Assembly (NCBI RefSeq): GCF_900143265.1
Contig: NZ_FRDJ01000006.1
Coordinates: forward strand, 61,947-125,946
DNA length: 64,000 nucleotides
Direction: 5' to 3'
From: Fervidobacterium gondwanense DSM 13020
GTDB taxonomy: Bacteria; Thermotogota; Thermotogae; Thermotogales; Fervidobacteriaceae
Part shown: in pieces, positions 44,882 to 54,078 of the stretch
Layout: each line of letters starts with the position of its first letter
How positions within the stretch are numbered: the first letter of the stretch is position 1
Notes under the pieces: model-generated
Databases searched by the model: none
What the model was told of the DNA's origin: nothing
Seen by the model: only the letters and a program-made list of their open reading frames with translations
Position numbers and translations under genes: made by a program

Positions 44882-44940
44882 ATAGCAACCCCCTTTGTTA
44901 TTTAAGACTTACATCTCAATTGTCACCGTTTTTTGTTATT

Positions 44941-44994
44941 GGTAACGTTACCGAAAACTAATTTCATTATATCATGTTAAAAATATAATAACAA
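44941..44994 (-). promoter_or_regulatory. Promoter and LacI-type operator of the GPH transporter
   Basis: On the minus strand TTGTTA (44989-44994), 17-base spacer, TATAAT (44966-44971), followed after about 13 bases by the perfect palindrome GGTAACGTTACC (44941-44952). The operator differs in sequence from those near the lacI gene at 29.9 kb, so another LacI-family regulator probably controls this gene. Confidence 0.8.
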
Positions 44995-45100
44995 AATCGA
45001 TACGTACAGAATAAGCACATGATAGTCTTTCAAATGTTGTCTTTCTTTTTATTTCTCTTTATTACGCTCATTTTCTTTTCTCATAATTGTCATAATAAAA

Positions 45101-45129
45101 AAAGTCGGTGTCTTTTTCACACCGACTTT
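45101..45129 (-). terminator. Terminator of the hppA-phosphofructokinase operon
   Basis: Perfect 11-bp stem AAAGTCGGTGT / ACACCGACTTT, followed on the minus strand by TTTTATTATG. Confidence 0.9.
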
Positions 45130-45159
45130 TTCAGGTTTTCCAAGAATTAATATTAAATA

Positions 45160-46161
45160 TTAATAGAACAATTTTGCAAGTTGTTTGATGTAGAAATCTA
45201 CTGGCCTTACGTTAAGTAGTGTATCGCTGTACGGCACTTCTGTGACGATGAATCCCTTTACACCAACTGCATGGTAGAATTTACCCATTTTGACGAGTTC
45301 AACCGCTCTTGCACTCATCTGGGTTGCAATTATCCTGTCTATTGCAGCAGGTGTTCCTCCTCTTTGGATGTATCCAAGGTTTGTATATCTCCATTCAAGA
45401 TTCAGTTTCCTACCTATGTAAAGCCCAACGACTTCTGCCGGATCACTTTCATTCGAGCATTTACATTCGTCGATTATCTCATCTGGAAGCTTTACACCAT
45501 CTTCGACAACGACAAGCGAGAATCGTTTTCCACTCTCATACCTATGCTGTATAGTTTGAACCAATTCTTTTGGATTAAGCACATCGGAGCTCGTGATGAC
45601 AAAATCTGCACCGCCTGCCAATCCTCCAAATGTGGCGAGCCATCCACCCGGTGCACCCATCGTCTTGACTATCATGACTCTATGGTGCGATTCCGCTGTC
45701 GAGTGGATTATGTCGAGTGCTTGTGTTACGTGCTCAAGTGCTGTTATGAATCCTATTGAAAAATCTGTAAATGAAAGGTCGTTGTCTATCGTTGCAGGAA
45801 CTATTATTGATGGTATTCCGTATTTTTGCAAATTTAAAGCTGCTCTGACAGCATTCCTTCCGCCAAGGATGATATATCCCGTAATTCCGTATTGTATCGT
45901 TTTGTTCTTTATTGCTGTCAAATCTTCATCGCTCTCTGGAATGAATAAAGAGGTGCCGAGTATTGTACCGCCCTGGTGAAGTATACCTGAAACGTTGTTT
46001 CTTACAAGTATGTCAACCTTATCATTCAATAAACCTTCAAAGCCATCTTTGATACCCATGACTTCGACTTCTTTCTCTATAGCGTTGACAACAACTGACC
46101 TTATCGCTGCGTTTATACCCGGGCAGTCGTTTCCAACTGAAAGTACTCCCACACGTCTCAT
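45160..46161 (-). CDS. Divergent 6-phosphofructokinase-like protein
   Basis: About 333 residues from ATG 46161, 8 bases after GGAGG. It has the PfkA fold, with 'PATIDND' (residues 122-128, catalytic Asp) and the C-terminal 'LGYIQRGGTPAAIDRIIA' as in ATP-dependent enzymes. However, the first glycine loop is 'SVGNDCPG' instead of the usual 'SGGDAPG', the phosphate-donor loop is 'GGRNA' (100-104) instead of GGDGS (ATP) or GGDDT (PPi), and 'MGRxxG' is 'MGAPGG'. The phosphate donor is thus uncertain, and it may be non-glycolytic. It overlaps the pyrophosphatase stop as ATGA, so the two are translated together. Confidence 0.82.
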   Translation of the reverse strand: MRRVGVLSVGNDCPGINAAIRSVVVNAIEKEVEVMGIKDGFEGLLNDKVDILVRNNVSGILHQGGTILGTSLFIPESDEDLTAIKNKTIQYGITGYIILGGRNAVRAALNLQKYGIPSIIVPATIDNDLSFTDFSIGFITALEHVTQALDIIHSTAESHHRVMIVKTMGAPGGWLATFGGLAGGADFVITSSDVLNPKELVQTIQHRYESGKRFSLVVVEDGVKLPDEIIDECKCSNESDPAEVVGLYIGRKLNLEWRYTNLGYIQRGGTPAAIDRIIATQMSARAVELVKMGKFYHAVGVKGFIVTEVPYSDTLLNVRPVDFYIKQLAKLFY

Positions 46162-48110
46162 TGAATCCACCTCCCCACAATTGAGTAAAATACTATCGAT
46201 GTAATTGCCATCAATTTTATAAGTATATTAAGTGCTGGACCAGCAGTGTCTTTGTAAGGGTCGCCAACTGTATCGCCAACAACGGTTGCCTTATGTGCGA
46301 ATGATCCCTTACCACCGAGGTGTCCTTCTTCAACGTACTTCTTAGCGTTGTCCCAAGCTCCTCCTGAATTTGCCATGAATATAGCGAGCGCAACGCCTGT
46401 TACGGTTGAGCCTATCAACAATCCAGCTACCGATTGAACGCCAAGACCTAGCATCAAGATAATCGGTGAAGCAATTGCAAGCACTGATGGTAAGACCATT
46501 CGTTTAAGTGCACCTTTTGTGGCGATTTTTATACAGCTTCCATAGTCAGGTTCTGTCGCGCCGGCAAGTATTCCAGGCATCTCTCTGATCTGTCTTCTTA
46601 TTTCCTCAACCATATCGTTTGCAGCATCGCCAACTGCGTTCATTGCAAGCGCTGAGAAGAAGAACGTAAGCATTGCACCTATCAGAGCACCGATGAACAT
46701 CTTTGGGTCTTGCAGCTGTATCTGTTGAATGTGTGCAATAGAACCAAAGTTTGCGAACAAGGCTATAGCTGTAAGTGCTGCTGAACCTATCGCAAAACCT
46801 TTTCCCATAGCCGCGGTTGTGTTCCCAAGTGCGTCGAGTTTGTCGGTAATATCTCTTACGCCTTTTTCCAATCCTGCCATTTGAGCTACTCCACCAGCAT
46901 TGTCTGCAATAGGTCCATAAGCATCGACTGAAAGGTTCATCGCAAGTGTAGCAAGCATACCGACCCCAGCCATCGCTATTCCGTACAGTCCGCCTAATTT
47001 GTGTGAAATAAGTGTTCCAACCGCTATGAGAATGGTTATCACCGCTGTCGATTCCATTCCAAGCGCTGTACCGCTGATGATAACGTTGGCAGGTCCCATC
47101 GCTGCTGAGTGTGCTAATTTCTCAACTTTCTTTCCGGATGTGTACCATTCAGTGATGAGCCCTATTGACACGCCCACGATGTTACCAACTAAAACTGTCC
47201 AGAATAGGTTCATGTTCTTATCCATGATTGCATATGAAAGCGAAAACGCCAAAAAGATTACGCTCGAAGCAATTGTACCGCTTCTTAAAGCGAGCGCTGG
47301 TTCTGTGTTGAGCCTTGATAAGACTTTAACCAGTATTATCGCAAGTATCGACGAAATCAGTCCAAAAGAGATTATGTAAAGCGTGCTCGTTATTCCACTC
47401 GCTCCAAAGAGTGCATATCCAAGAGATATCGCGGAGAATATTGAACCAACGTACGATTCGTAAAGGTCTGCACCCATGCCAGCAACGTCTCCAACGTTAT
47501 CACCCACGTTGTCAGCGATAACTGCGGGGTTTCTCGGGTCGTCTTCCGGAAGGTTCGATTCAACCTTTCCAACAATGTCAGCACCAACATCTGCCGCTTT
47601 GGTATAGATACCGCCACCAACTCTGGCAAAGAGCGCAACAAAGGACGCTCCAAGTGAATAATAACTTACCGCTTGGAGACCAAACAATAGATACACTATC
47701 CCGAGACCTGCAAGTCCGAGGACCGATACAATGAGCCCCATAACTGCACCGCCAGAGAAGGCTATGTCGAGCGCCTCTCCTATTCCCTTTGTAGCACCCC
47801 AGGCAGTTCTCGCGTTAGATTTTGTGGCGATAAGCATTCCAAAGAATCCTGCCAAAACAGAGAACGAAGACCCTATAATGAAAGAAATTGCATTCACCCA
47901 ACCGGATGAAAATCCAAAGAGAAGTGAGAGCAAGAAGACTATTGGGAAGAAGATTGTGTACTCTTGAAACAAAAACGACTTCGCACCACGTTGAATGATT
48001 CTTGATATCTTCTCTGTCTTTTCGTTTCCTGGACTCTTGTCGAGCACGTTTAAAGTTAGGTAAACTATCAAAATAGTTCCCGCCAATATTGATGAAAATA
48101 GTATAGCCAA
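46158..48110 (-). CDS. hppA: Membrane-bound ion-pumping pyrophosphatase
   Basis: About 650 residues from TTG 48110, 7 bases after GGAGG. A polytopic protein with about 16 membrane segments that hydrolyses PPi and pumps Na+ or H+. The catalytic loop 'DVGADIVGKVESNLPEDDPRNPAVIADNVGDNVGD' type signature (residues about 170-205) is complete, as are the later 'DNAGG' and 'GGAWDNAKKYVE' motifs. Alanine in 'GNTTAAMGKG' indicates the K+-dependent class, as in Thermotoga maritima, where the ion is Na+. Ion choice here is inferred. Overlaps the phosphofructokinase gene by 4 bases. Confidence 0.93.
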   Translation of the reverse strand: MAILFSSILAGTILIVYLTLNVLDKSPGNEKTEKISRIIQRGAKSFLFQEYTIFFPIVFLLSLLFGFSSGWVNAISFIIGSSFSVLAGFFGMLIATKSNARTAWGATKGIGEALDIAFSGGAVMGLIVSVLGLAGLGIVYLLFGLQAVSYYSLGASFVALFARVGGGIYTKAADVGADIVGKVESNLPEDDPRNPAVIADNVGDNVGDVAGMGADLYESYVGSIFSAISLGYALFGASGITSTLYIISFGLISSILAIILVKVLSRLNTEPALALRSGTIASSVIFLAFSLSYAIMDKNMNLFWTVLVGNIVGVSIGLITEWYTSGKKVEKLAHSAAMGPANVIISGTALGMESTAVITILIAVGTLISHKLGGLYGIAMAGVGMLATLAMNLSVDAYGPIADNAGGVAQMAGLEKGVRDITDKLDALGNTTAAMGKGFAIGSAALTAIALFANFGSIAHIQQIQLQDPKMFIGALIGAMLTFFFSALAMNAVGDAANDMVEEIRRQIREMPGILAGATEPDYGSCIKIATKGALKRMVLPSVLAIASPIILMLGLGVQSVAGLLIGSTVTGVALAIFMANSGGAWDNAKKYVEEGHLGGKGSFAHKATVVGDTVGDPYKDTAGPALNILIKLMAITSIVFYSIVGRWIQ

Positions 48111-48148
48111 AATCCCACCTCCGTTGTCGAATTTTATTATTACAAAAA

Positions 48149-48173
48149 GGGGGCACGCGGTCAACATGCCCCC
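48149..48173 (-). terminator. Terminator of the secDF operon
   Basis: 7-bp stem GGGGGCA / TGCCCCC with an 11-base loop, followed on the minus strand by TTTTTGTAATAA. Confidence 0.85.
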
Positions 48174-48193
48174 GTATCCATATAGTCACCCAA

Positions 48194-49090
48194 TTATAGA
48201 GACTTAACCCATTTTATTACTATCGGTGAAGCGATGAATATCGATGAGTACGTTCCGACAACCACGCCTATCGTCATTCCAAATGCAAATGACTTTATGC
48301 TACCAGTTGAGAGCAAGAGCAACATCAGTATGACAAAGAACGTTGTTAAAGATGTGTTTATTGTTCTAAATATAACAGAGTTTATACTGTCGTTAACAAC
48401 ACTTGCCATTTCTCTACCTTTGAATTTCCTTCCGAATTCCCTGATCCTATCGAATACTATAATCGTATCGTTGACAGAGTATCCTACGAGTGTCAAAACA
48501 GCTGCAATCGCCGCAATGTTCATTTCTATGCCGAAAATCGAGTAGAAGCCGAGTGTTATCACGACGTCGTGGATAAGTGCCAAAATTGCACCTATACCAA
48601 ATGCGAATTTAAATCTCAAAGCTACGTATATAAGAATTCCGAGGAGTGTGAATACCACTGCTTTCCAAGTGAGGTTCTTGATTTCGTTCGCCGCGTCTCC
48701 GCTGACTTCTGTAAATGAAACGACTTTACCGCCGAGTCTTTCTTCTATTGCTTTCGACAATGTTGCCTTTTCATCAGCATTGTACGTTCTCAGATTACCT
48801 TTTTCATCCTTTGGTGCAACAACGATTGAAAATGTCTTTTCCTCTTCTTGTCCAAGAGCTTTTACTTCAAGAACTCTTGCGTTGTTGAATTCTGGAGCTA
48901 AGTCAGAAATCTTTGCCCTGACATCTGCAATTTTCATATCTTGCGAAGTCTTAACTACAACTTCGCTTCCACCTATGAATTCCAAGCCAACATTGAATCC
49001 TTTGGTGAATATGCTTATGATTGAAATAACTATTAATACTGCGGAAAGCGCAATGAAGTAATATCTTTTTCCAACGAAATCGAGTTTCAT
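48194..49090 (-). CDS. secF: Protein translocase subunit SecF
   Basis: A 298-residue RND-type membrane protein with six segments that helps pull secreted proteins across the membrane. 'GLEFIGGSEVVVK' and 'VGYSVNDTIIVFDRIRE' are family hallmarks. It overlaps the secD stop by 1 base and is the last gene of the long minus-strand group. Confidence 0.96.
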   Translation of the reverse strand: MKLDFVGKRYYFIALSAVLIVISIISIFTKGFNVGLEFIGGSEVVVKTSQDMKIADVRAKISDLAPEFNNARVLEVKALGQEEEKTFSIVVAPKDEKGNLRTYNADEKATLSKAIEERLGGKVVSFTEVSGDAANEIKNLTWKAVVFTLLGILIYVALRFKFAFGIGAILALIHDVVITLGFYSIFGIEMNIAAIAAVLTLVGYSVNDTIIVFDRIREFGRKFKGREMASVVNDSINSVIFRTINTSLTTFFVILMLLLLSTGSIKSFAFGMTIGVVVGTYSSIFIASPIVIKWVKSL

Positions 49091-50514
49091 TATTTTGCAC
49101 CCCCTGCTTTTCTAACTCTGATAGCCCCAGACATTGCATCGAGCAAGAATTTGCTGAATACGAGGTTCATGAACATTGCTGCAAAGATACCAACGATCGT
49201 TGTTATAGCAAATCCTTTGATTGTACCAGTACCGAAGTAGTAGAGGAAAAGTGCAGCAATTATAGTTGTAAGGTTTGCATCAAATAGCGTCCAGAAAGAT
49301 CTTGAAAATGCCATTTCTATCGCTGCCTTTATAGTCTTTCCGCTTCTAACTTCTTCTTTGATCCTTTCGTAGATGATTATATTACCATCAACGAGAGTAC
49401 CTATTGTGAAGATTATACCTGCAATACCTGGCAACGTGAGTATTGCACCAGTTCCGGCAAGGAATCCAAAAATTATTATCAGTGCATAGAATATACCGAT
49501 AACAGCAACAAATCCCATAACTCCGTAAATGATAAGCATGTAGAGTATGACAAGTATTGCACCTATTATACCTGCATTGAGTGATTGATTGAGGACATCT
49601 TTACCAAGAGTTGGTGAAACAAGATTGGCTGTCGTTTTTTCCAACCTTGCCGGGAGTGCACCACTTCTAAGTATTGCGGCCAGTTCCTTTGCTTCATCGA
49701 AAGTGAAGTTTCCTCTAATTTGTCCTTTTCCATCTTCGATTGGACTGACGACAAATCCAACAAACTGAACTTTATCATCAAGAACTATTGCAAGTCTCTT
49801 CTTAAGTGCAAGTTGATACTGCGTTGTACCGCTATTAAGAACCTGTTCAGGTACGTAAAGTTCCTTTGTGATATTTTTGAAAAGTTCGACAAATTGTCTG
49901 TCAAGCGTGAAAGAAACTACGTAATTTGCAACACCTTTTTGATCTATTGTTGGTACCGCCTCGACAATTCTTGGACCTGAGAGTACAAGATCTTTCCTGT
50001 TGTTAATTTCTTTCTTGATCAAGTACCAAGTCTTTCCATCTTTGCTCTGATACCATTCGGCGTTTTCTCTTAACGCAAGATTCACATCGTCTGGGTTTGT
50101 CGTTGGGTCGTACGTTCTTTCGTCAATCGATTGACCAAACCAGAGCACACCAGTTGAACCAACTAGCTTTTCTGCTCTTGACGTATCCGTTGCATCTGGG
50201 ATTTCTATAATCACAAAAGAATTGTTTTCTCTGAAACTTTTCTTTACCACCGCTTCAGTGTATCCTGCTGAGTCAAGCCTGTTTCTCAAAACCGTCCAAA
50301 CATCATCAACTACCGCACTTGGATTTTCCGTACCTTTTTCAATATCAACCTTGTACTCGAGCCTTACTCCACCGCTTAAGTCAAGACCAAGTTTGATGCG
50401 ACTGAAAAACTTCGCAAAACCACTTGCCGGTCTTCCACCGGGCAGCAACATGGCTACAACAGCTGCTACAAGTAGTGCCAATGAGATGATAAGTCTTATG
50501 CGATCACTCCGCAT
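49090..50514 (-). CDS. secD: Protein translocase subunit SecD
   Basis: A 474-residue protein with the N-terminal 'LGLDLSGGVRLEY', a large extracytoplasmic P1 domain and six membrane segments with 'GTLVDGNIIIYERIKEE'. It is shorter than in E. coli, as usual in Gram-positive and Thermotogota forms. ATG behind GGGGGAGGG. Confidence 0.96.
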   Translation of the reverse strand: MRSDRIRLIISLALLVAAVVAMLLPGGRPASGFAKFFSRIKLGLDLSGGVRLEYKVDIEKGTENPSAVVDDVWTVLRNRLDSAGYTEAVVKKSFRENNSFVIIEIPDATDTSRAEKLVGSTGVLWFGQSIDERTYDPTTNPDDVNLALRENAEWYQSKDGKTWYLIKKEINNRKDLVLSGPRIVEAVPTIDQKGVANYVVSFTLDRQFVELFKNITKELYVPEQVLNSGTTQYQLALKKRLAIVLDDKVQFVGFVVSPIEDGKGQIRGNFTFDEAKELAAILRSGALPARLEKTTANLVSPTLGKDVLNQSLNAGIIGAILVILYMLIIYGVMGFVAVIGIFYALIIIFGFLAGTGAILTLPGIAGIIFTIGTLVDGNIIIYERIKEEVRSGKTIKAAIEMAFSRSFWTLFDANLTTIIAALFLYYFGTGTIKGFAITTIVGIFAAMFMNLVFSKFLLDAMSGAIRVRKAGGAK

Positions 50515-50535
50515 TCCGAAACCCTCCCCCGCTAC

Positions 50536-50910
50536 TTATTCTTTGGAATCTTCTTTTACTTCTTCTTTGGCTTCCTCTTTCTCTTTAATTACCTTAGCTA
50601 TGTAAGCCTTATGAATTTCAAGCTCAGTTGAATTTGCACTTTTGATCTTGATTACGTCTTTCTTGATATCAACTATCTTGCCAACCACACCACCAGTTGT
50701 GATTATAGTATCACCTTTTTTCAAGCTCTCGATCATTTGTTTGAATTCCTTTTCTCTTCTTCTCTGCGGCAGTATCACCAAGAAATACATCATCGCAAAA
50801 AAGATAAGTAGCATGATGAGCATCTGCATCAATGCTCCAGAAGTACTTGTTGGTGTAGCTGTTCCTGTTGTTGCTCCTGCATCTGGCGCTCCTGCGAATA
50901 TAAGTTTCAC
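50536..50910 (-). CDS. yajC: Preprotein translocase subunit YajC
   Basis: A 124-residue single-pass protein with the membrane segment at about 27-47 ('LIMLLIFFAMMYFLVILPQRRR') and 'SLKKGDTIITTGGVVGKI'. Highly charged C-terminus. GTG start behind GGAGG. Adjacent to secD and secF as in many bacteria. Confidence 0.93.
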   Translation of the reverse strand: MKLIFAGAPDAGATTGTATPTSTSGALMQMLIMLLIFFAMMYFLVILPQRRREKEFKQMIESLKKGDTIITTGGVVGKIVDIKKDVIKIKSANSTELEIHKAYIAKVIKEKEEAKEEVKEDSKE

Positions 50911-50949
50911 TCGTACACACCTCCTAAGGGTTGATATGTTTTTATCTTT

Positions 50950-51774
50950 TTATAAAATGTTCCTTGCTATTTCAACTGCTTTTACTGTATGCTCCATAAG
51001 AACCAGTGTTGTGATCCTCCCGACTCCACCCGGAACAGGCGTTAAGTCACATATCTCGGCGACACTGGGGTCCACGTCTCCAAAAATTTCGTCGTTCTCA
51101 ACGTTTATACCCACATCTATGACAGTTGTTCCAGGCTTGAAATAATCTTTGTTGAGGGCCTTCGCTCTTCCTATGGCAACAACCACAATACCCGATTCGC
51201 GCGTTATTTCAGCTATATTCTTGGTCCTTGAATGACATACAGTTACCGTTGCGTCAATACCCTTTTGCAACAAAAGAAGTGCAAGCGGTTTTCCAACGGT
51301 AACACTTCTGCCTATAACGGAAATTCTCTTTCCGGTTGGATCTCCAAGATATTTTATTATTCTTAACACAGCCTCTGCAGTACATGGCGGAAAGATGGGG
51401 CTATCGTACATTATTTTTCCAAGGTTCGCTGGATGCCTGCCCTCAACGTCTTTGTCCGGAGAGATTAAAGAAATCGCCTCGATTTCAGAAATCTCCGGCG
51501 GTAGTGGATGTGTGAGAAAGATTCCGTTGATAGAGTCATCAGCTGATAACTTAGGCAAAAGCAATTTCAAATCCGACGCTTTCGGTGCCTCATATACCGC
51601 AAATTCAATACCAAATCTTTTAGCCTGTTTTTCCTGACTTCTCAGATAACTCAGCGTTGAAGGTTCTGGCTGGCAAGTGACAGCTACCAGCTTCGGTGTT
51701 CTCGGTAACCTTGCCACACGTTGTTTTATATCTTCAACAATTGATGAATAAAGCGGTTCTAAATTCAGAATCAT
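50950..51774 (-). CDS. folD: Methylene-tetrahydrofolate dehydrogenase / cyclohydrolase
   Basis: A 274-residue bifunctional enzyme interconverting methylene-, methenyl- and formyl-tetrahydrofolate. The signature 'PVPGGVGRITTLVLMEHT' and the nucleotide-binding 'VIGRSVTVGKPLALLL' are clear. Its neighbour ThyX uses methylene-tetrahydrofolate, so the operon arrangement is metabolically sensible. It follows the DRTGG gene by about 30 bases. Confidence 0.96.
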   Translation of the reverse strand: MILNLEPLYSSIVEDIKQRVARLPRTPKLVAVTCQPEPSTLSYLRSQEKQAKRFGIEFAVYEAPKASDLKLLLPKLSADDSINGIFLTHPLPPEISEIEAISLISPDKDVEGRHPANLGKIMYDSPIFPPCTAEAVLRIIKYLGDPTGKRISVIGRSVTVGKPLALLLLQKGIDATVTVCHSRTKNIAEITRESGIVVVAIGRAKALNKDYFKPGTTVIDVGINVENDEIFGDVDPSVAEICDLTPVPGGVGRITTLVLMEHTVKAVEIARNIL

Positions 51775-51803
51775 ATGTCCCCACCTTCCACCAATAGCAG
51801 TTA

Positions 51804-52169
51804 TTATCCTTGGTTAAAGACAGGTTGAAGTCCTGCGGTGTACAGCAACCCGCAGACTTCGTACATGCCTTTTTTCGTTACGCAAAGCACAACACCAGCC
51901 GTTTCTGCGGCTTTCAATGTTTCAGGCATTATGTCCCTGTTGCGCACAATGATAACAACAGGAATGCCGACAACCCCCGCTGTCCTCACACATTGCGGTG
52001 TTGCAAGCCCTGTTACAAGCAGTGAACCGGGTTCTGTAAGTGCGAGCACGTCGCTCATCAAGTCAGAGGCTGCAACTTTACTGATTTCTATGTTCAAATC
52101 GGCATCCTCTGGTGCAATTACTTTTCCTTCTACTATTTCAAGTATTTCTCTAAGCTTCAAGGATATCAC
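51804..52169 (-). CDS. DRTGG-domain protein
   Basis: A 121-residue stand-alone DRTGG domain ('[29 protein letters not shown]', '[17 protein letters not shown]'). Such domains are seen joined to phosphotransacetylase or kinase-like proteins and may bind a nucleotide; stand-alone function is unknown. It overlaps the end of thyX by 20 bases. Confidence 0.85.
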   Translation of the reverse strand: MISLKLREILEIVEGKVIAPEDADLNIEISKVAASDLMSDVLALTEPGSLLVTGLATPQCVRTAGVVGIPVVIIVRNRDIMPETLKAAETAGVVLCVTKKGMYEVCGLLYTAGLQPVFNQG

Positions 52170-52887
52170 CTCGGTAGGCGTATTTTACAAATGCCTCGTA
52201 GGTCCACGGGCAAGTTGCTTTAAACATCTTCGCAATAGCTATGGCGTACTGCTCTATTTCCCACTGGGCGTGAGAATCCGCTCGCAAACTCAAGAAATTC
52301 ATCAAACTTCTCGCGTTAACCGTCCAATAAAACTGCGTGTAAGTTGAAAGAGGTAGAACGATACGTGCAAGTTCTCTTGCAACACCCATGTTGAGCAATT
52401 CTTTGTAAGTGTGATAAGCCTCCTCGAAGGTCTTCACCATTGCTTCCTTAACTTTCTCAAGAAGTTCTGTGTCATCAACAACTATCGCCTTTTGCCTGTC
52501 CTCAGGAACGTTAATTCTTATGTTTTCAGGTATGTAAAATTCTTCCTCTTTTATTTCCGTATACCTCTGGCTTATCTCGTTAAATGAACCAATCCTGTGC
52601 CTAAACCACTGCCTTGCAACGAAAAGCGGTGCTTTAACGTGAAATGTAAAGACTATATGTTCAAAAGGTGTCTCGTGCCCGTGTTCCATGAGATACATAA
52701 TTAGTGCCTTGTCGCGTTCGGGTGTTTTCAACCCTTGACCATACGAAACTCGAGCGGCTTTAACCGCTGCGTAATCATCCCCCATCATATCTACAAGCCT
52801 TACAAAACCCTTGTCGAGAATTTTTTCTTCAAGATTCAATTTATCATTTGTTTTTTCGATGTGTTCGATGTTTTCTGAGATTCCCAA
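52150..52887 (-). CDS. thyX: Flavin-dependent thymidylate synthase
   Basis: A 245-residue enzyme that makes dTMP from dUMP with FAD, NADPH and methylene-tetrahydrofolate. The motif RHRxxSxNExSxRY is residues 96-109 ('[14 protein letters not shown]'). It starts with TTG at 52885-52887 behind GGAGGTGG, 44 bases inside rnhB. Downstream are the DRTGG gene and folD. Confidence 0.97.
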   Translation of the reverse strand: MGISENIEHIEKTNDKLNLEEKILDKGFVRLVDMMGDDYAAVKAARVSYGQGLKTPERDKALIMYLMEHGHETPFEHIVFTFHVKAPLFVARQWFRHRIGSFNEISQRYTEIKEEEFYIPENIRINVPEDRQKAIVVDDTELLEKVKEAMVKTFEEAYHTYKELLNMGVARELARIVLPLSTYTQFYWTVNARSLMNFLSLRADSHAQWEIEQYAIAIAKMFKATCPWTYEAFVKYAYRGDILEA

Positions 52888-53557
52888 AGAGATCCACCTC
52901 CAAAAGACTCGAAACTTTCTTGTATCTTTCTTCTGATATAAGACCTTCTCTTAGCCATGAATCTAAAAGCTCTATCGATAATATCTGAGTAACCGGTTCA
53001 AAAGTTAATCTGTGAAAAGGTGTTGGACCGTAAATTTTCAGCAATTCAATGTGTTCTTCTGTTGGATAGCCTTTGTGTACCGATAACTTGTATTGTGGAA
53101 ATTGCAAATCGAATTTCTTTATTATCTTGTCCCTTGTTACTTTTGCCAGAATCGATGCAGTGGAGATTTGATAAATTTCGCCATCGCCTTTCACGATGCA
53201 AGTTGCCGGATAGTTCAATTTCAAATTCTTACCGTCAACAAAGACATTTTTTATTTCAACAAATTGACTAAGCAATTCAAGTGCCCTGTTCATAGCAAGT
53301 TCCGTTGCGTGGAATATGTTGTACAGATCAATTTCTTCTGGTGTTGCCAATCCTATTCCAAACTTCGCTTTTGAAAAAATTATCTCGTATAGTTCGTTTC
53401 TTTTTTTCTCGGACAGCTTCTTACTGTCATCTATGCCTTCTATATAAACATCATCATCGAGAAAAACCGCCGCTGCAACAACAGGTCCAAAGAGCGGTCC
53501 TCTTCCAGCTTCGTCAACGCCTATTATTGTATAATCGATAGATTTATCTTTACTCAT
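52844..53557 (-). CDS. rnhB: Ribonuclease HII
   Basis: A 237-residue endonuclease that removes RNA from RNA-DNA hybrids. The active site '[17 protein letters not shown]' (D15, E16) and 'VDGKNLKL' and '[10 protein letters not shown]' are present. Its 3' end overlaps thyX. Confidence 0.96.
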   Translation of the reverse strand: MSKDKSIDYTIIGVDEAGRGPLFGPVVAAAVFLDDDVYIEGIDDSKKLSEKKRNELYEIIFSKAKFGIGLATPEEIDLYNIFHATELAMNRALELLSQFVEIKNVFVDGKNLKLNYPATCIVKGDGEIYQISTASILAKVTRDKIIKKFDLQFPQYKLSVHKGYPTEEHIELLKIYGPTPFHRLTFEPVTQILSIELLDSWLREGLISEERYKKVSSLLEVDLFGNLRKHRTHRKNK

Positions 53558-53570
53558 ATTGCAATTTGTC

Positions 53571-54062
53571 CTACCTTTTTACCGTATTGTATATTTCATT
53601 AACATCCCTTACAAACCCTTCAATCTTGTCACCAGTAACAACTATAAGCCAATTTTCTTTGAACCAAGCGTACAGATCAGTACTCTCAAGCCTTACAGTG
53701 AAAACTCCATAGTCGCCCATGTTTACTTTCATGTACTTGATCTTCAAAGGATTACCGTACTTTTTCGTTATCTTGTTCCAATTTTCTTTCGCTTCTTCAT
53801 TACTTTCGTATTTGAATAGCATGAAAAATCCATCAACACCGTCGAAAATAGCAAAACGACCATCTCCGAGTTGAATATCTCCAAAACCGTTAATCCAACC
53901 GCTCTCAAGCAGTGTGTACTTGTTACTAAGAACGTTGACCGCCGCTTCTAACGAATAGCTCGATGGAGGAACTTCTGGAATGAACGGTATAGAGCACGAT
54001 GAAAGAATTAAAATGATCACTAAAACTACAAAAGCTGTTAGAAGTTTTCTTATATCTCTCAT
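53571..54062 (-). CDS. Putative lipoprotein, unknown
   Basis: About 163 residues from ATG 54062 behind AGGTGAT; an ATG 48 bases upstream would overlap the previous gene. A lipoprotein signal with 'ILILSSC' puts the lipid cysteine near residue 20. No known domain. It follows the hydrolase gene by 16 bases. Confidence 0.7.
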   Translation of the reverse strand: MRDIRKLLTAFVVLVIILILSSCSIPFIPEVPPSSYSLEAAVNVLSNKYTLLESGWINGFGDIQLGDGRFAIFDGVDGFFMLFKYESNEEAKENWNKITKKYGNPLKIKYMKVNMGDYGVFTVRLESTDLYAWFKENWLIVVTGDKIEGFVRDVNEIYNTVKR

Positions 54063-54078
54063 CTTATCACCTGCCGAG

